23,766 nt of DNA, taken from a virus. Below the pieces are notes generated by a model. The model was not told the origin of the DNA, ran no database searches, and worked only from the letters and a program-made list of their open reading frames with translations. Numbering within the stretch: the first letter of the stretch is position 1; each line of letters begins with the position of its first letter. Positions 1 through 6,052 of this stretch are shown one piece after another. Location of the stretch: positions 1 to 23,766 of IMG/VR virus record IMGVR_UViG_3300020437_001282; one strand, 5' to 3'. The translations under genes were made by a program, and so were the position numbers.

Positions 1-1099
1 GATCAAAGAGACCTAATCCGCCTGTGACAGCAGCTGCCAGTGGTCCTGCAAATTTTGTCGCAGTGGTGAGTTTACTTAAGAATCCTGATCTCGGTTGACC
101 AGGTGGCTTAGCGTTATCTAATTCATCTAAGTATTGTGTAGCTGATGGTGCTTTTAAGTTTGATGTAGCTGGATTAGGAACGTTTATATTACCTACACTT
201 GGTGCTAAGGGTTTTGATCTAAAAAGATTTACTGGATTGAGTCTACTGAGCAATCTTCCGGTGCCAATACCACCAGCAATTCCTACACCCCCGGCAAACG
301 TTAGACCTAGAGTTTTTGCAATCGTTTGTAATATCGTAGGTTTCCCACCATCACCACTGTCGCCACCAGCTCCTCCAGCTCCTCCAGCTACTGTAGCCCC
401 TAAAGCTGACGTTCTTCTTGAACTAGGTGTAGGTACTACAAATCCTGGTAACTTATTTCTTTTATCCCTTTCAGCTTCAAGTGCATCAAGTCTTCCTCTT
501 CTCTTTAACTTGTACTCAAGCTCCATCATCTTGACTATATCTTCTACATTTTCAGATATCTTTTCATTAATATCTTTTATAGCAGTTGTTTCTTCAAGAG
601 CCTTTTGATTTATATCAACAAGGGCTTTCATGCTCTTACTTTGAAATAAGTTTCCTATTGTATTAGTAATTGCCTTTGGACCAGCAGCAATTGCTCCGCC
701 TATTCCTCCAAGTGTAGACTTTACTGCACCTGTCGCAAGACTAAAAGGCGCAGTTACTATATCTCTCACACTACTAATACCACTTGATACCGCTTTTCTA
801 GCTCCACTTATTGCTCGTCCTGGTAGTCTTGTTACTGTCTGTAGTATGTTTTCTCTGCCACCACCTACTTTATCGCCCATTTTTAATATGTTATCGTTTA
901 GTTCAACTAATTGATCAATAACTAAATCAGTTTTATCTGAAAAAGTTACAGTTAATTCGTTTAAACTTTTAAATAGTTTATCACTCTGTGATTGGCCTTG
1001 TTGTGTTTGTTCTGCTGCTACAGAAGGAAGCAACAGTCTTCTGTCTAAACCACTTTGGTTTTCATTTCTTAATTGATTTGTTGCGTCTTCAATAGCCAT
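1..1099 (-). CDS. Probable tail tape measure / tail-length protein (gp29 role), N-terminal 366 residues
   Basis: Partial gene: it starts with ATG at 1099 and runs off the window at position 1 without a stop (366 codons seen). The start shares its A with the stop of the small gene upstream (TAATG), so translation is probably coupled. The protein begins MAIEDATNQLRNENQSG. It has a charged helical region (residues 40-80), a glycine/alanine-rich hydrophobic stretch (115-150), a strongly helical charged segment (155-215), a Gly/Ala linker (232-252), and more hydrophobic glycine-rich stretches (262-285 and 349-365). Alternating long helices and hydrophobic glycine-rich segments are typical of tape measure proteins. 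The position directly after a gp26/gp51 chaperone pair is where tail phages keep the tape measure gene. No catalytic motif is visible. Function rests on composition and context, not on a clear sequence match; another hub or internal structural protein is possible. Confidence 0.6.
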   Translation of the reverse strand, partial: MAIEDATNQLRNENQSGLDRRLLLPSVAAEQTQQGQSQSDKLFKSLNELTVTFSDKTDLVIDQLVELNDNILKMGDKVGGGRENILQTVTRLPGRAISGARKAVSSGISSVRDIVTAPFSLATGAVKSTLGGIGGAIAAGPKAITNTIGNLFQSKSMKALVDINQKALEETTAIKDINEKISENVEDIVKMMELEYKLKRRGRLDALEAERDKRNKLPGFVVPTPSSRRTSALGATVAGGAGGAGGDSGDGGKPTILQTIAKTLGLTFAGGVGIAGGIGTGRLLSRLNPVNLFRSKPLAPSVGNINVPNPATSNLKAPSATQYLDELDNAKPPGQPRSGFLSKLTTATKFAGPLAAAVTGGLGLFD

Positions 1100-1290
1100 T
1101 ATACTTTTTTTCTTCTTTGTTGTTTTAGTCTTTCATTCTCTTCTTTTAGGAACTGAACTAACATATTTATGTATGCTTCTCTTTCCCATGGAATCATATT
1201 TTCCAGTTCTGATAACGAATATTTATGATGTTGTACTAGTGCGAAATTGGTCTTATAATGATTCACTAAGGATTCATTAGAAGACCACAC
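1099..1290 (-). CDS. 51: gp51-like small tail/baseplate hub assembly protein, likely made by -1 frameshift from gp26
   Basis: A 63-codon frame whose product contains SLSELENMIPWEREAYINML followed by a charged helix (EENERLKQQRRKK). This pattern matches the short protein encoded after gp26 in T4-like marine phages and annotated there as gp51, hub assembly catalyst. It also resembles the T half of G/GT tail chaperones. As a separate gene it would start with GTG at 1290, which overlaps the last base of the gp26 TAG stop, and there is no Shine-Dalgarno at a usable distance (the nearest AGGA lies about 20 nt upstream). A slippery T run at the gp26 stop would instead join it to gp26 by -1 frameshifting, giving a product of about 301 residues. 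It ends by sharing bases with the tape measure start. The frame is clearly coding; how it is expressed is inferred. Confidence 0.7.
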   Translation of the reverse strand: MWSSNESLVNHYKTNFALVQHHKYSLSELENMIPWEREAYINMLVQFLKEENERLKQQRRKKV

Positions 1291-1299
1291 TAAAAAAAA
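1248..1299 (-). promoter_or_regulatory. Candidate programmed -1 ribosomal frameshift signal (gp26 to gp51)
   Basis: On the minus strand the end of gp26 reads GAT TTT TTT TAG. The heptamer T TTT TTT (1299-1293) is a perfect X XXY YYZ slippery site in the gp26 frame and abuts the stop. After a 5-nt spacer lies a perfect 7-bp inverted repeat, TGGTCTT (1287-1281) and AAGACCA (1254-1248), with a 26-nt loop. A slip of -1 continues as TTA GTG TGG TCT straight into the gp51-like frame. Site, spacing and stem are read directly from the sequence. That it works is inferred from the known conserved frameshift in tail-assembly chaperone genes (for example lambda G/GT). Confidence 0.65.
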
Positions 1300-2003
1300 T
1301 CAGAAACATTCCTTATTTTAATATGTCTTTTTTTCTTACACCCTTCACATACGTACTCATGATTAATCTCAACTCTTGGTACAGATTCAACATAATCTCT
1401 TAACTTACCAAACTGATCATTAGTCATAGATTCTATGAACTCAAGAATCTTTTCACGTGGTTCATCTCTCATCATAATCTTTTCTTCTTCGGTATTAATA
1501 CAAACAATACAATCAGCTATCAGTTCTATTACACTTTCAACTGTTGACTGCTGTGACATTATCTTATCATTTGAAATCATTTTTAAAAAATTTGGATACA
1601 TCATTTCAACTGAAACAGAATCTGTTATTTGAATTACATCATCAGGTTTATCTTCTGTTTCAACAATCTGTACAGTATCAATGTCAACAGAAGTATCAGT
1701 CTTATAATTACATTCTTCACAGGTTACAGTTAAGTTAGCATTCTCACCTATGGATTTTGCTCTTATCTTTGTGAACATATATTCAATATCATAAAGCTTT
1801 AAATCATTTACTTTAATGTCTTCATTAATACAGCTTGTTATAGTATCAGCAACTGCATTTAAAGCAACTTTCTGATCGTCTGCTTCAAAGGCCATCAGTA
1901 AAACTTTTTCTTCTTTTACTAAGTACGGTCTAAATTTTACTTCTTTATTCAAAGAAGGTATTACAAGATCATACTTTGGTGTATCATTTAGTTTAGGTAT
2001 CAT
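1290..2003 (-). CDS. 26: gp26-type baseplate hub / tail assembly protein
   Basis: A 237-residue protein of the T4 gp26 baseplate family (Pfam T4_baseplate). It starts MIPKLNDTPKYDLVIPSLNK and continues EVKFRPYLVKEEKVLLMAFE, the most conserved part of the family. Two CxxC pairs (C95/C98 and C219/C222) could bind one zinc ion. In T4, gp26 is needed for hub assembly; tail-gene order here suggests it also acts like the G-type chaperone of the tape measure. The start chosen is ATG at 2003, because a strong GGAG (2012-2009) lies 5 nt upstream. A GTG at 2009 would use part of that ribosome site and is unlikely. The stop TAG lies in a T run that may cause frameshifting into the next gene. It follows the tube-fold gene by about 11 nt. 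Confidence 0.85.
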   Translation of the reverse strand: MIPKLNDTPKYDLVIPSLNKEVKFRPYLVKEEKVLLMAFEADDQKVALNAVADTITSCINEDIKVNDLKLYDIEYMFTKIRAKSIGENANLTVTCEECNYKTDTSVDIDTVQIVETEDKPDDVIQITDSVSVEMMYPNFLKMISNDKIMSQQSTVESVIELIADCIVCINTEEEKIMMRDEPREKILEFIESMTNDQFGKLRDYVESVPRVEINHEYVCEGCKKKRHIKIRNVSDFF

Positions 2004-2008
2004 TTTCA

Positions 2009-2012
2009 CTCC
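2009..2012 (-). promoter_or_regulatory. Ribosome binding site that fixes the gp26 start
   Basis: On the minus strand the sequence reads TTGGAG TGAAA ATG. GGAG sits 5 nt before the ATG at 2003. The in-frame GTG at 2009 overlaps this element, so ATG 2003 is the better start. Confidence 0.75.
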
Positions 2013-2014
2013 AA

Positions 2015-2566
2015 TTAAATCATATCTATTATGTTAAGTGCTGCAGTTCCGTCACCTGGAATCCAGTCTGTATATGAAAGTTGTACGTTGTATCGAGCTA
2101 AAACATTAGTAGCTTCGCTTGATAATTCAACAGAATTTAATGTTGTTGGAAAAGCATCACGTAAAGTGCACATATTGCTTGTACTTCCGTCTCTTTTCAG
2201 ATGATGAATCTGTACTTCTTTTTGATAATCAACTTTAAAATTTACTATCCCTTCATCATTTGGAACAGTTTTTCTTGCCCATGTTTCAAAATATTTTTTT
2301 ATGGAATTATCTGCTGGCATATAGAATTCAAGTGTTACATCATCTACAGCATATCCATCAGCAACCTTTTCGCTTTTTATTCCTATTCTTCTTTCTTGAG
2401 TCATTATTTGTCTACCTGGCAAAGTTACTGAAGAACATAATAGTTGTAAATCTTCTGTAGTGGCGAGTCCAGCTCCTTCAATAAAAGGAAGAATAACTTT
2501 AAATCTGTTGACGTCAAGCAGACCTTCTTTCTCAGATACTTTTCGAACAAATGAGTTAATATTCAT
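2015..2566 (-). CDS. Tail-tube-fold protein, probably gp54-type tube initiator (gp19 family)
   Basis: A 183-residue protein with the features of the T4 gp19 tail-tube family: RFKVILPF near residue 21, CSSVTLPGR (44-52), AVDDVTLEFYMPADNSIKKY (73-92) followed by FETW, and a C-terminal beta strand region ARYNVQLSYTDW (157-168). The true gp19 tube gene normally sits beside the sheath gene gp18, which is absent here. The neighbours are gp26 and the probable tape measure on one side and gp2/gp4-like genes on the other. I therefore favour the tube initiator (gp54 role) or another tube-tip paralogue; the family assignment is firmer than the exact gene. Its ATG overlaps the TGA of the upstream gene (ATGA), so the two are probably translated together. 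It is shorter than T4 gp54 (about 320 residues), close to gp19 (163). Confidence 0.7.
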   Translation of the reverse strand: MNINSFVRKVSEKEGLLDVNRFKVILPFIEGAGLATTEDLQLLCSSVTLPGRQIMTQERRIGIKSEKVADGYAVDDVTLEFYMPADNSIKKYFETWARKTVPNDEGIVNFKVDYQKEVQIHHLKRDGSTSNMCTLRDAFPTTLNSVELSSEATNVLARYNVQLSYTDWIPGDGTAALNIIDMI

Positions 2567-3126
2567 GATAACGCTCTTACTTTCATTCTAGATTCTTTAT
2601 AAACAGTAGATGCCGGGGCTTTTCTCCACTGTGCAGTAGGTAGGAAGGTTGCTATTTCCCACTCAGGTTTTTCAACTAGAGCAAATTGACTTCTAACATG
2701 GTTGTTAAGATATCTATGTATTGTCGGTTCAACAAATCTACGTGGAAGACCAGCTCCTCCAGTGTTTCCAAGAATAGCATCAAGTAGCTTTGCTCTTAAC
2801 GTTGGTGGTAAGTAATGCAGATTCATTCCTATAAATCCTCCCCGTCTAGCGCCTGTTATAATAACCAGAGGAAACGCATCATAGTACGGTAGACTTACTC
2901 TGTACTTTGGATCATACTGAAACATGTACATATTTCCTATCGGTCCTACTGCGTCTGTATCCGCTCTTGACGATTTTGTAAGTTCGGGCTCATCCATAAT
3001 ATTTGGAATTGATACTTTTCCAAGTTGTGAAGCCTTCTTACGAAACCACTCAATAGACTGCTTAGTTCGCGGTGTAATTCCAGCACGAAATGCTTCTATC
3101 TCTAACTGTTGAAATAAATTTGCCAT
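2563..3126 (-). CDS. gp2-like protein, possible DNA end protector
   Basis: A 187-residue protein. The N-terminus reads FRAGITPRTKQSIEWFRKKA, the middle MYMFQYDPKYRVSLPYYDAF, then GFIGMNLHYLPPTLRAKLLD, ending WEIATFLPTAQWRK. I recall these blocks from a conserved protein of T4-like marine phages that is annotated as gp2, the DNA end protector that caps the packaged DNA end during head-tail joining. T4 gp2 is longer (274 residues) and I cannot verify homology by eye. Placement in the gp4 cluster fits, since genes 2 and 4 are neighbours in T4. No good ribosome binding site precedes the ATG. A perfect late-promoter box lies so close upstream that the predicted transcript would start at the ATG itself. 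It overlaps the next gene by 4 nt (ATGA). Confidence 0.5.
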   Translation of the reverse strand: MANLFQQLEIEAFRAGITPRTKQSIEWFRKKASQLGKVSIPNIMDEPELTKSSRADTDAVGPIGNMYMFQYDPKYRVSLPYYDAFPLVIITGARRGGFIGMNLHYLPPTLRAKLLDAILGNTGGAGLPRRFVEPTIHRYLNNHVRSQFALVEKPEWEIATFLPTAQWRKAPASTVYKESRMKVRALS

Positions 3127-3130
3127 ACGA

Positions 3131-3859
3131 CTATTTATAACTAATCTTAAGAAAACTTTGTGGTAGATTTGAGGTTACTACTTCTCCTAGATCTCGTAAA
3201 AATTCTTTATTATACACTGTCACAAGATATTTGCAACTATCAGGTATTTCATCTTGAATTTTATTATCTACTAAATAATAATATGTTTCTGGACAGAAAG
3301 AAAGACTGTCACAGCTTCCATATTCATAATTTCTTTTTCCTTCAAACCATCTGACTATCACGTCAGTATTAATTACTACACTTAGATACATAACTCCATC
3401 TTTATTTAATTTAGTTTTAAAAAATTGTATAAACTCTATAAGATCTTCATACGTGGTATGGCTGAACACACTGTATGAATATATTAGATCATACTTTTCA
3501 TTAAGATCAGGAAATTCTTTTTTATTACCTTTTGGATTATACATAGGATTGTATCTGTTATAGTGTATCCATTTCGCATTTGGAAATCTTTCTTTTCCTT
3601 CTAACATTGATTTATGATTAATATCAACACAAGTGTAGTTTTCATTAGGTAAATCAGGATTCATGAGTAATAAGTTACCTATAGGATAGCCTGCTTTCTT
3701 GGTGTAGTTTGGATCTTTCTCTCTAGGATCGCCACCTGGATCATTAATTGTGAAATTTCCACCGAAGTCTAGTATCTTCTTATTTTGAAAAGGACGTAAG
3801 AAGAGCGATATTCTTTTTAGATTCTTTTTAGAGGTTTTAGCTTCTTCATTTTTTTCCAT
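3131..3859 (-). CDS. Class I SAM-dependent methyltransferase-like protein
   Basis: A 242-residue protein with the layout of a Rossmann-fold methyltransferase: motif I KILDFGGNF (28-36), a strand ending in acidic CVDINHKSM (77-85), YDLIYSYSVFSHTTYEDL (123-140) as motif IV with the following helix, and LNKDGVMYLSVV (151-162) as the next strand. The glycine motif is DFGG rather than the usual DxGxGxG, and about 40 residues (NDPGGDPREKDP onward) are inserted between motifs I and II. The target cannot be told from sequence; small molecule, protein, sugar or nucleic acid are all possible. It lies inside a head/tail completion cluster, where T4 has no such gene, so it looks like an added cargo gene. 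Its ATG at 3859 lies within the upstream gp4 gene (43-nt overlap), and the next methionine is far inside the fold, so this start is required. A GGGA lies about 14 nt upstream. Confidence 0.7.
   Translation of the reverse strand: MEKNEEAKTSKKNLKRISLFLRPFQNKKILDFGGNFTINDPGGDPREKDPNYTKKAGYPIGNLLLMNPDLPNENYTCVDINHKSMLEGKERFPNAKWIHYNRYNPMYNPKGNKKEFPDLNEKYDLIYSYSVFSHTTYEDLIEFIQFFKTKLNKDGVMYLSVVINTDVIVRWFEGKRNYEYGSCDSLSFCPETYYYLVDNKIQDEIPDSCKYLVTVYNKEFLRDLGEVVTSNLPQSFLKISYK
3132..3139 (-). promoter_or_regulatory. T4-type late promoter box before the gp2-like gene
   Basis: Minus-strand TATAAATA, identical to the T4 late consensus. It overlaps the 3' end of the methyltransferase gene (Tyr-Lys-stop codons). 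Counting 6 nt downstream as in T4 late promoters puts +1 at 3126, the A of the gp2-like ATG, which would make a leaderless message. The box could be chance, since coding sequence contributes to it. Confidence 0.45.
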
Positions 3860-4305
3860 TTTTGCATAATTCCCATTTCAGCTAGAGTATCTTCAGTCCA
3901 TACTTGAAACTGCCAGCCACGATCTTTTGCAAAGTTATTAGCAGCTTTCCACTTATTCATATTCTTGACGTATGTCAAAGACTCATTAATATATCTTCTT
4001 CCTTTGATTCCTTGTTTACCAGGTTTAGGAGGTTGTGTTTCTTTCTTCGGCTTAATCTCAACTAATATTGTCTTGCCATCTTTCATTTTAATCTTAAGAT
4101 CAATGAAATACTTATGAAATTTTTTATCGATATCATAGTAGTACGGAATCACCGTCTCTTCACTCGACCATGACTTCACATTTGGATTTTTATCACACCA
4201 ACTAAAACACTTCGCTTCCCATAAAGATCTATAAATAATGTTGTCCACATCACCTTTATATTTGCTGGGATTCGAAACTCTATACTTCCCTTGATATAAA
4301 ACCAT
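3817..4305 (-). CDS. 4: gp4-type head completion protein (TnsA-like nuclease fold)
   Basis: A 162-residue homologue of T4 gp4 (gp50/65), a minor protein needed to finish DNA-filled heads before tail joining. Conserved blocks are NPSKYKG (12-18), DNIIYRSLWEAKCFSWCDKN (21-40), VKSWSSEE (43-50), KYFIDLKI (65-72) and ILVEIKPKKE (80-89). E30, D69 and E83-x-K85 form the acidic/lysine arrangement of TnsA-like restriction-type nucleases. Whether it cuts DNA is not shown by sequence alone. ATG at 4305 is preferred over a TTG at 4308, giving MVLYQGKYRV and leaving a GAGA element about 6 nt upstream. It is the first gene of the leftward unit. The C-terminal end is very lysine-rich and overlaps the methyltransferase start by 43 nt. 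Confidence 0.88.
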   Translation of the reverse strand: MVLYQGKYRVSNPSKYKGDVDNIIYRSLWEAKCFSWCDKNPNVKSWSSEETVIPYYYDIDKKFHKYFIDLKIKMKDGKTILVEIKPKKETQPPKPGKQGIKGRRYINESLTYVKNMNKWKAANNFAKDRGWQFQVWTEDTLAEMGIMQKWKKMKKLKPLKRI

Positions 4306-4315
4306 CAATCTCTCA

Positions 4316-4323
4316 TATAAATA
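4316..4323 (+). promoter_or_regulatory. T4-type late promoter driving the rightward baseplate unit
   Basis: Exact TATAAATA in the divergent gap. The expected start of transcription is near 4329, leaving a leader of about 29 nt before the gp48 ATG at 4358. The leader contains a short GGA about 6 nt before the ATG. Confidence 0.75.
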
Positions 4324-4340
4324 CTACAAATAATTTAAAC

Positions 4341-4348
4341 TATTTATC
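4341..4348 (-). promoter_or_regulatory. 4: Near-consensus T4-type late promoter for the leftward unit
   Basis: Minus-strand GATAAATA, one base off the TATAAATA late consensus. The expected start near 4335 gives a leader of about 30 nt to the gp4 ATG at 4305. It mirrors the plus-strand box at 4316-4323, so the two promoters face apart and their leaders overlap. Confidence 0.6.
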
Positions 4349-4357
4349 GGATATTTC

Positions 4358-5329
4358 ATGTTAAGATTTCCAGTAGAAGACACAAGACAGTATCAAGGTA
4401 AGATTCTATTTCAGAAGTTTGAAACAGAACCACCGTCTCTTACTGATCAAGAAAGTTTTTTTCAGACAACTATGAATATAGTAGGTCGAACTGCAGCAGG
4501 TGGCGGCAGAGCTATTTCGTCTTTAACGGGATTCGACACTTTCTTTCCAGGTACAGGACTTCCTAGAAAGACATTAGATCCTGCTGAACAAACAGGTCCT
4601 AGTCCTGGAGTTAAAAATAATGTAAAAGAACTTCAAACAGATGCTGGTCTTCCAGGACAATGTCTCATGTACTTACCTGCTGAATTGAATTTTCTAGATG
4701 GATCTAATGTAAATAATGTAGAACTCGGAATATTTGGGTCTTTATTAGCTAACGGTCTAGGAAGTGGAGATCAAGGTGTTATATCAAGCTTAGCTAGTGC
4801 CGTTGGTGATATGACAGCTTCGATTGTAGACTTTGCGAAAGGCGGAGTTGATCAAGAATTATTTGCCATAGCAGCCGGAAGAATGACTCAGGCCAGTTCA
4901 TCTGTCAATTCTGCTGTCACTTCATCACTAGGTGTAACGCCTAATCCAAATATCAGAGCAATATTTCAGGGTGTAAATCCAAGAGAATTTGCTCTTGCAT
5001 TTGAAATGCACCCTAAGTCTAGAGAAGAGCAAATCTCTGCAAAGAACGTGATAAAATACTTTAGAACTGGGCTTTATCCTGAGTCTATTAGAGCGGGTGG
5101 AATATCAGCTGGATTTAAGATGCCAAATAAATTTCAACTAACTTTTAAGCATGGTGAAAATAATATTGCTTTTAAATTTAAGAATTGTTTTCTTATTAGT
5201 GTTCAAACAACATTCAATGGTCAAAACATGGCTTTTACTCCAGATGGTAACTTTTCAAGATATCTAATAAATTTGACTTTTAGAGAAGAGCAAACGATTG
5301 ATAAACAAGATGTAATGGAAGGATTCTGA
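4358..5329 (+). CDS. 48: gp48-type baseplate tail tube cap
   Basis: A 323-residue protein, close to T4 gp48 (364) and gp54 (320). It begins MLRFPVEDTRQYQGKILFQK. The N-terminal part has low-complexity glycine/alanine stretches. The C-terminal third has the tail-tube pattern: NIRAIFQGVNPREFALAFEM, then VIKYFRTGLYPES, then FKMPNKFQLTFKH and NCFLISVQTTFNGQ, ending in beta strands (RYLINLTFREEQ). Such proteins sit on the central hub and start tail-tube polymerisation. Placement directly before gp53 and hub genes supports gp48, though gp54 is the main alternative. It is the first gene of the rightward unit, and its TGA overlaps the gp53 ATG (TGATG). Confidence 0.75.
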   Translation: MLRFPVEDTRQYQGKILFQKFETEPPSLTDQESFFQTTMNIVGRTAAGGGRAISSLTGFDTFFPGTGLPRKTLDPAEQTGPSPGVKNNVKELQTDAGLPGQCLMYLPAELNFLDGSNVNNVELGIFGSLLANGLGSGDQGVISSLASAVGDMTASIVDFAKGGVDQELFAIAAGRMTQASSSVNSAVTSSLGVTPNPNIRAIFQGVNPREFALAFEMHPKSREEQISAKNVIKYFRTGLYPESIRAGGISAGFKMPNKFQLTFKHGENNIAFKFKNCFLISVQTTFNGQNMAFTPDGNFSRYLINLTFREEQTIDKQDVMEGF

Positions 5330-6051
5330 TGTCAAATTATTTTAGAAAATTTCCACAAGTAGAATATAAATTTGGAAATGAAACAAACACAGCATTAATT
5401 CAAGATCTTACAGTATACATTGATATTATTGATCAACTTAAAGACGATGCGACTGCATATAGTTTTTATGATATATTAGATGGAGATAGACCAGATCAGG
5501 TGTCAAATACTCTGTATGGATCTAATAAATTTTATTGGACTTTTTATTATATAAATGATGGACTTAGAAGACAAGGCTGGCCTTTGTCATACAGGGAATT
5601 GGATAAAAAAGTAAAAGAGATATATCCTAACAGAACTTTAGTAATAAGAGAACATTTACTATCTAAATTTCAAGTCGGTCAAACTATAACGGGTTCTACA
5701 TCCGGAGCAACTGGTATCATACTACGTAGAAATTTAGATCTCGGACAAATAATCGTAAAGCCAACCAATAGTAACACGTTTCAAGCTGAGGTCATAACTA
5801 ATACTGTAGATGGTATTACAAATAGCTCTACGATTACTTCCACCTCTTTAGAATATCTTTCTGCACATCACTATGAAGATACATCTGGAAATACAGTTGA
5901 TATTGATCCAACACAAGGACCTGGTGGTAGTCTTGTTGAAATAACCTATTTACAGAGATATCAAACAGAAAACGATGCAATAAGAAGAATCAGAGTATTT
6001 ACACCTGAATTAATCGATGCTGTAGTACAGAAATTTGAAGCTGAGTTATGA
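5329..6051 (+). CDS. 53: gp53 baseplate wedge protein with an inserted beta module
   Basis: A 240-residue protein starting MSNYFRKFPQVEYKFGNETN, the gp53 signature. DILDGDRPDQVSNTLYGSNK (48-67), then FYWTFYYINDG, gives the LysM-like block DRPDxxSxxLYGxxxxYW of the family. T4 gp53 (196 residues) closes the wedge-to-wedge contacts when six wedges join round the hub. This copy is about 44 residues longer, and the extra length corresponds to residues 114-173, a beta-rich piece with VGQTITGSTSGATG that recurs in gp8 and the giant protein downstream. The C-terminal YLQRYQTENDAIRRIRVF is typical of the family. AAGGA lies 5 nt before the ATG. The stop TGA is one base before the downstream gene's ATG. 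Confidence 0.88.
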   Translation: MSNYFRKFPQVEYKFGNETNTALIQDLTVYIDIIDQLKDDATAYSFYDILDGDRPDQVSNTLYGSNKFYWTFYYINDGLRRQGWPLSYRELDKKVKEIYPNRTLVIREHLLSKFQVGQTITGSTSGATGIILRRNLDLGQIIVKPTNSNTFQAEVITNTVDGITNSSTITSTSLEYLSAHHYEDTSGNTVDIDPTQGPGGSLVEITYLQRYQTENDAIRRIRVFTPELIDAVVQKFEAEL

Positions 6052-6052
6052 T

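Noticed and set aside
237-608. Plus-strand open frame of 123 codons rich in Pro/Ala/Leu
   Set aside because: It is opposite the tape-measure-like gene, and its proline-rich content mirrors that gene's glycine/alanine codons. It has no ribosome site and no neighbours on that strand.
300-760. Hydrophobic Gly/Ala segments as a holin or membrane protein
   Set aside because: They are part of one long frame alternating with charged helices, which fits a tape measure better than a small holin.
1164-1227. Two minus-strand CATAAATA boxes (1171-1164 and 1227-1220) before the tape-measure-like gene
   Set aside because: They are one-base mismatches within the gp51-like coding sequence of AT-rich DNA, and the downstream start is coupled to that gene.
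4230-4237. Plus-strand TATAAATA inside the gp4 gene
   Set aside because: It is a perfect late box, but it lies antisense within codons for the conserved IIYR of gp4, so it is probably imposed by the protein. It is about 120 nt from gp48, which has its own box.
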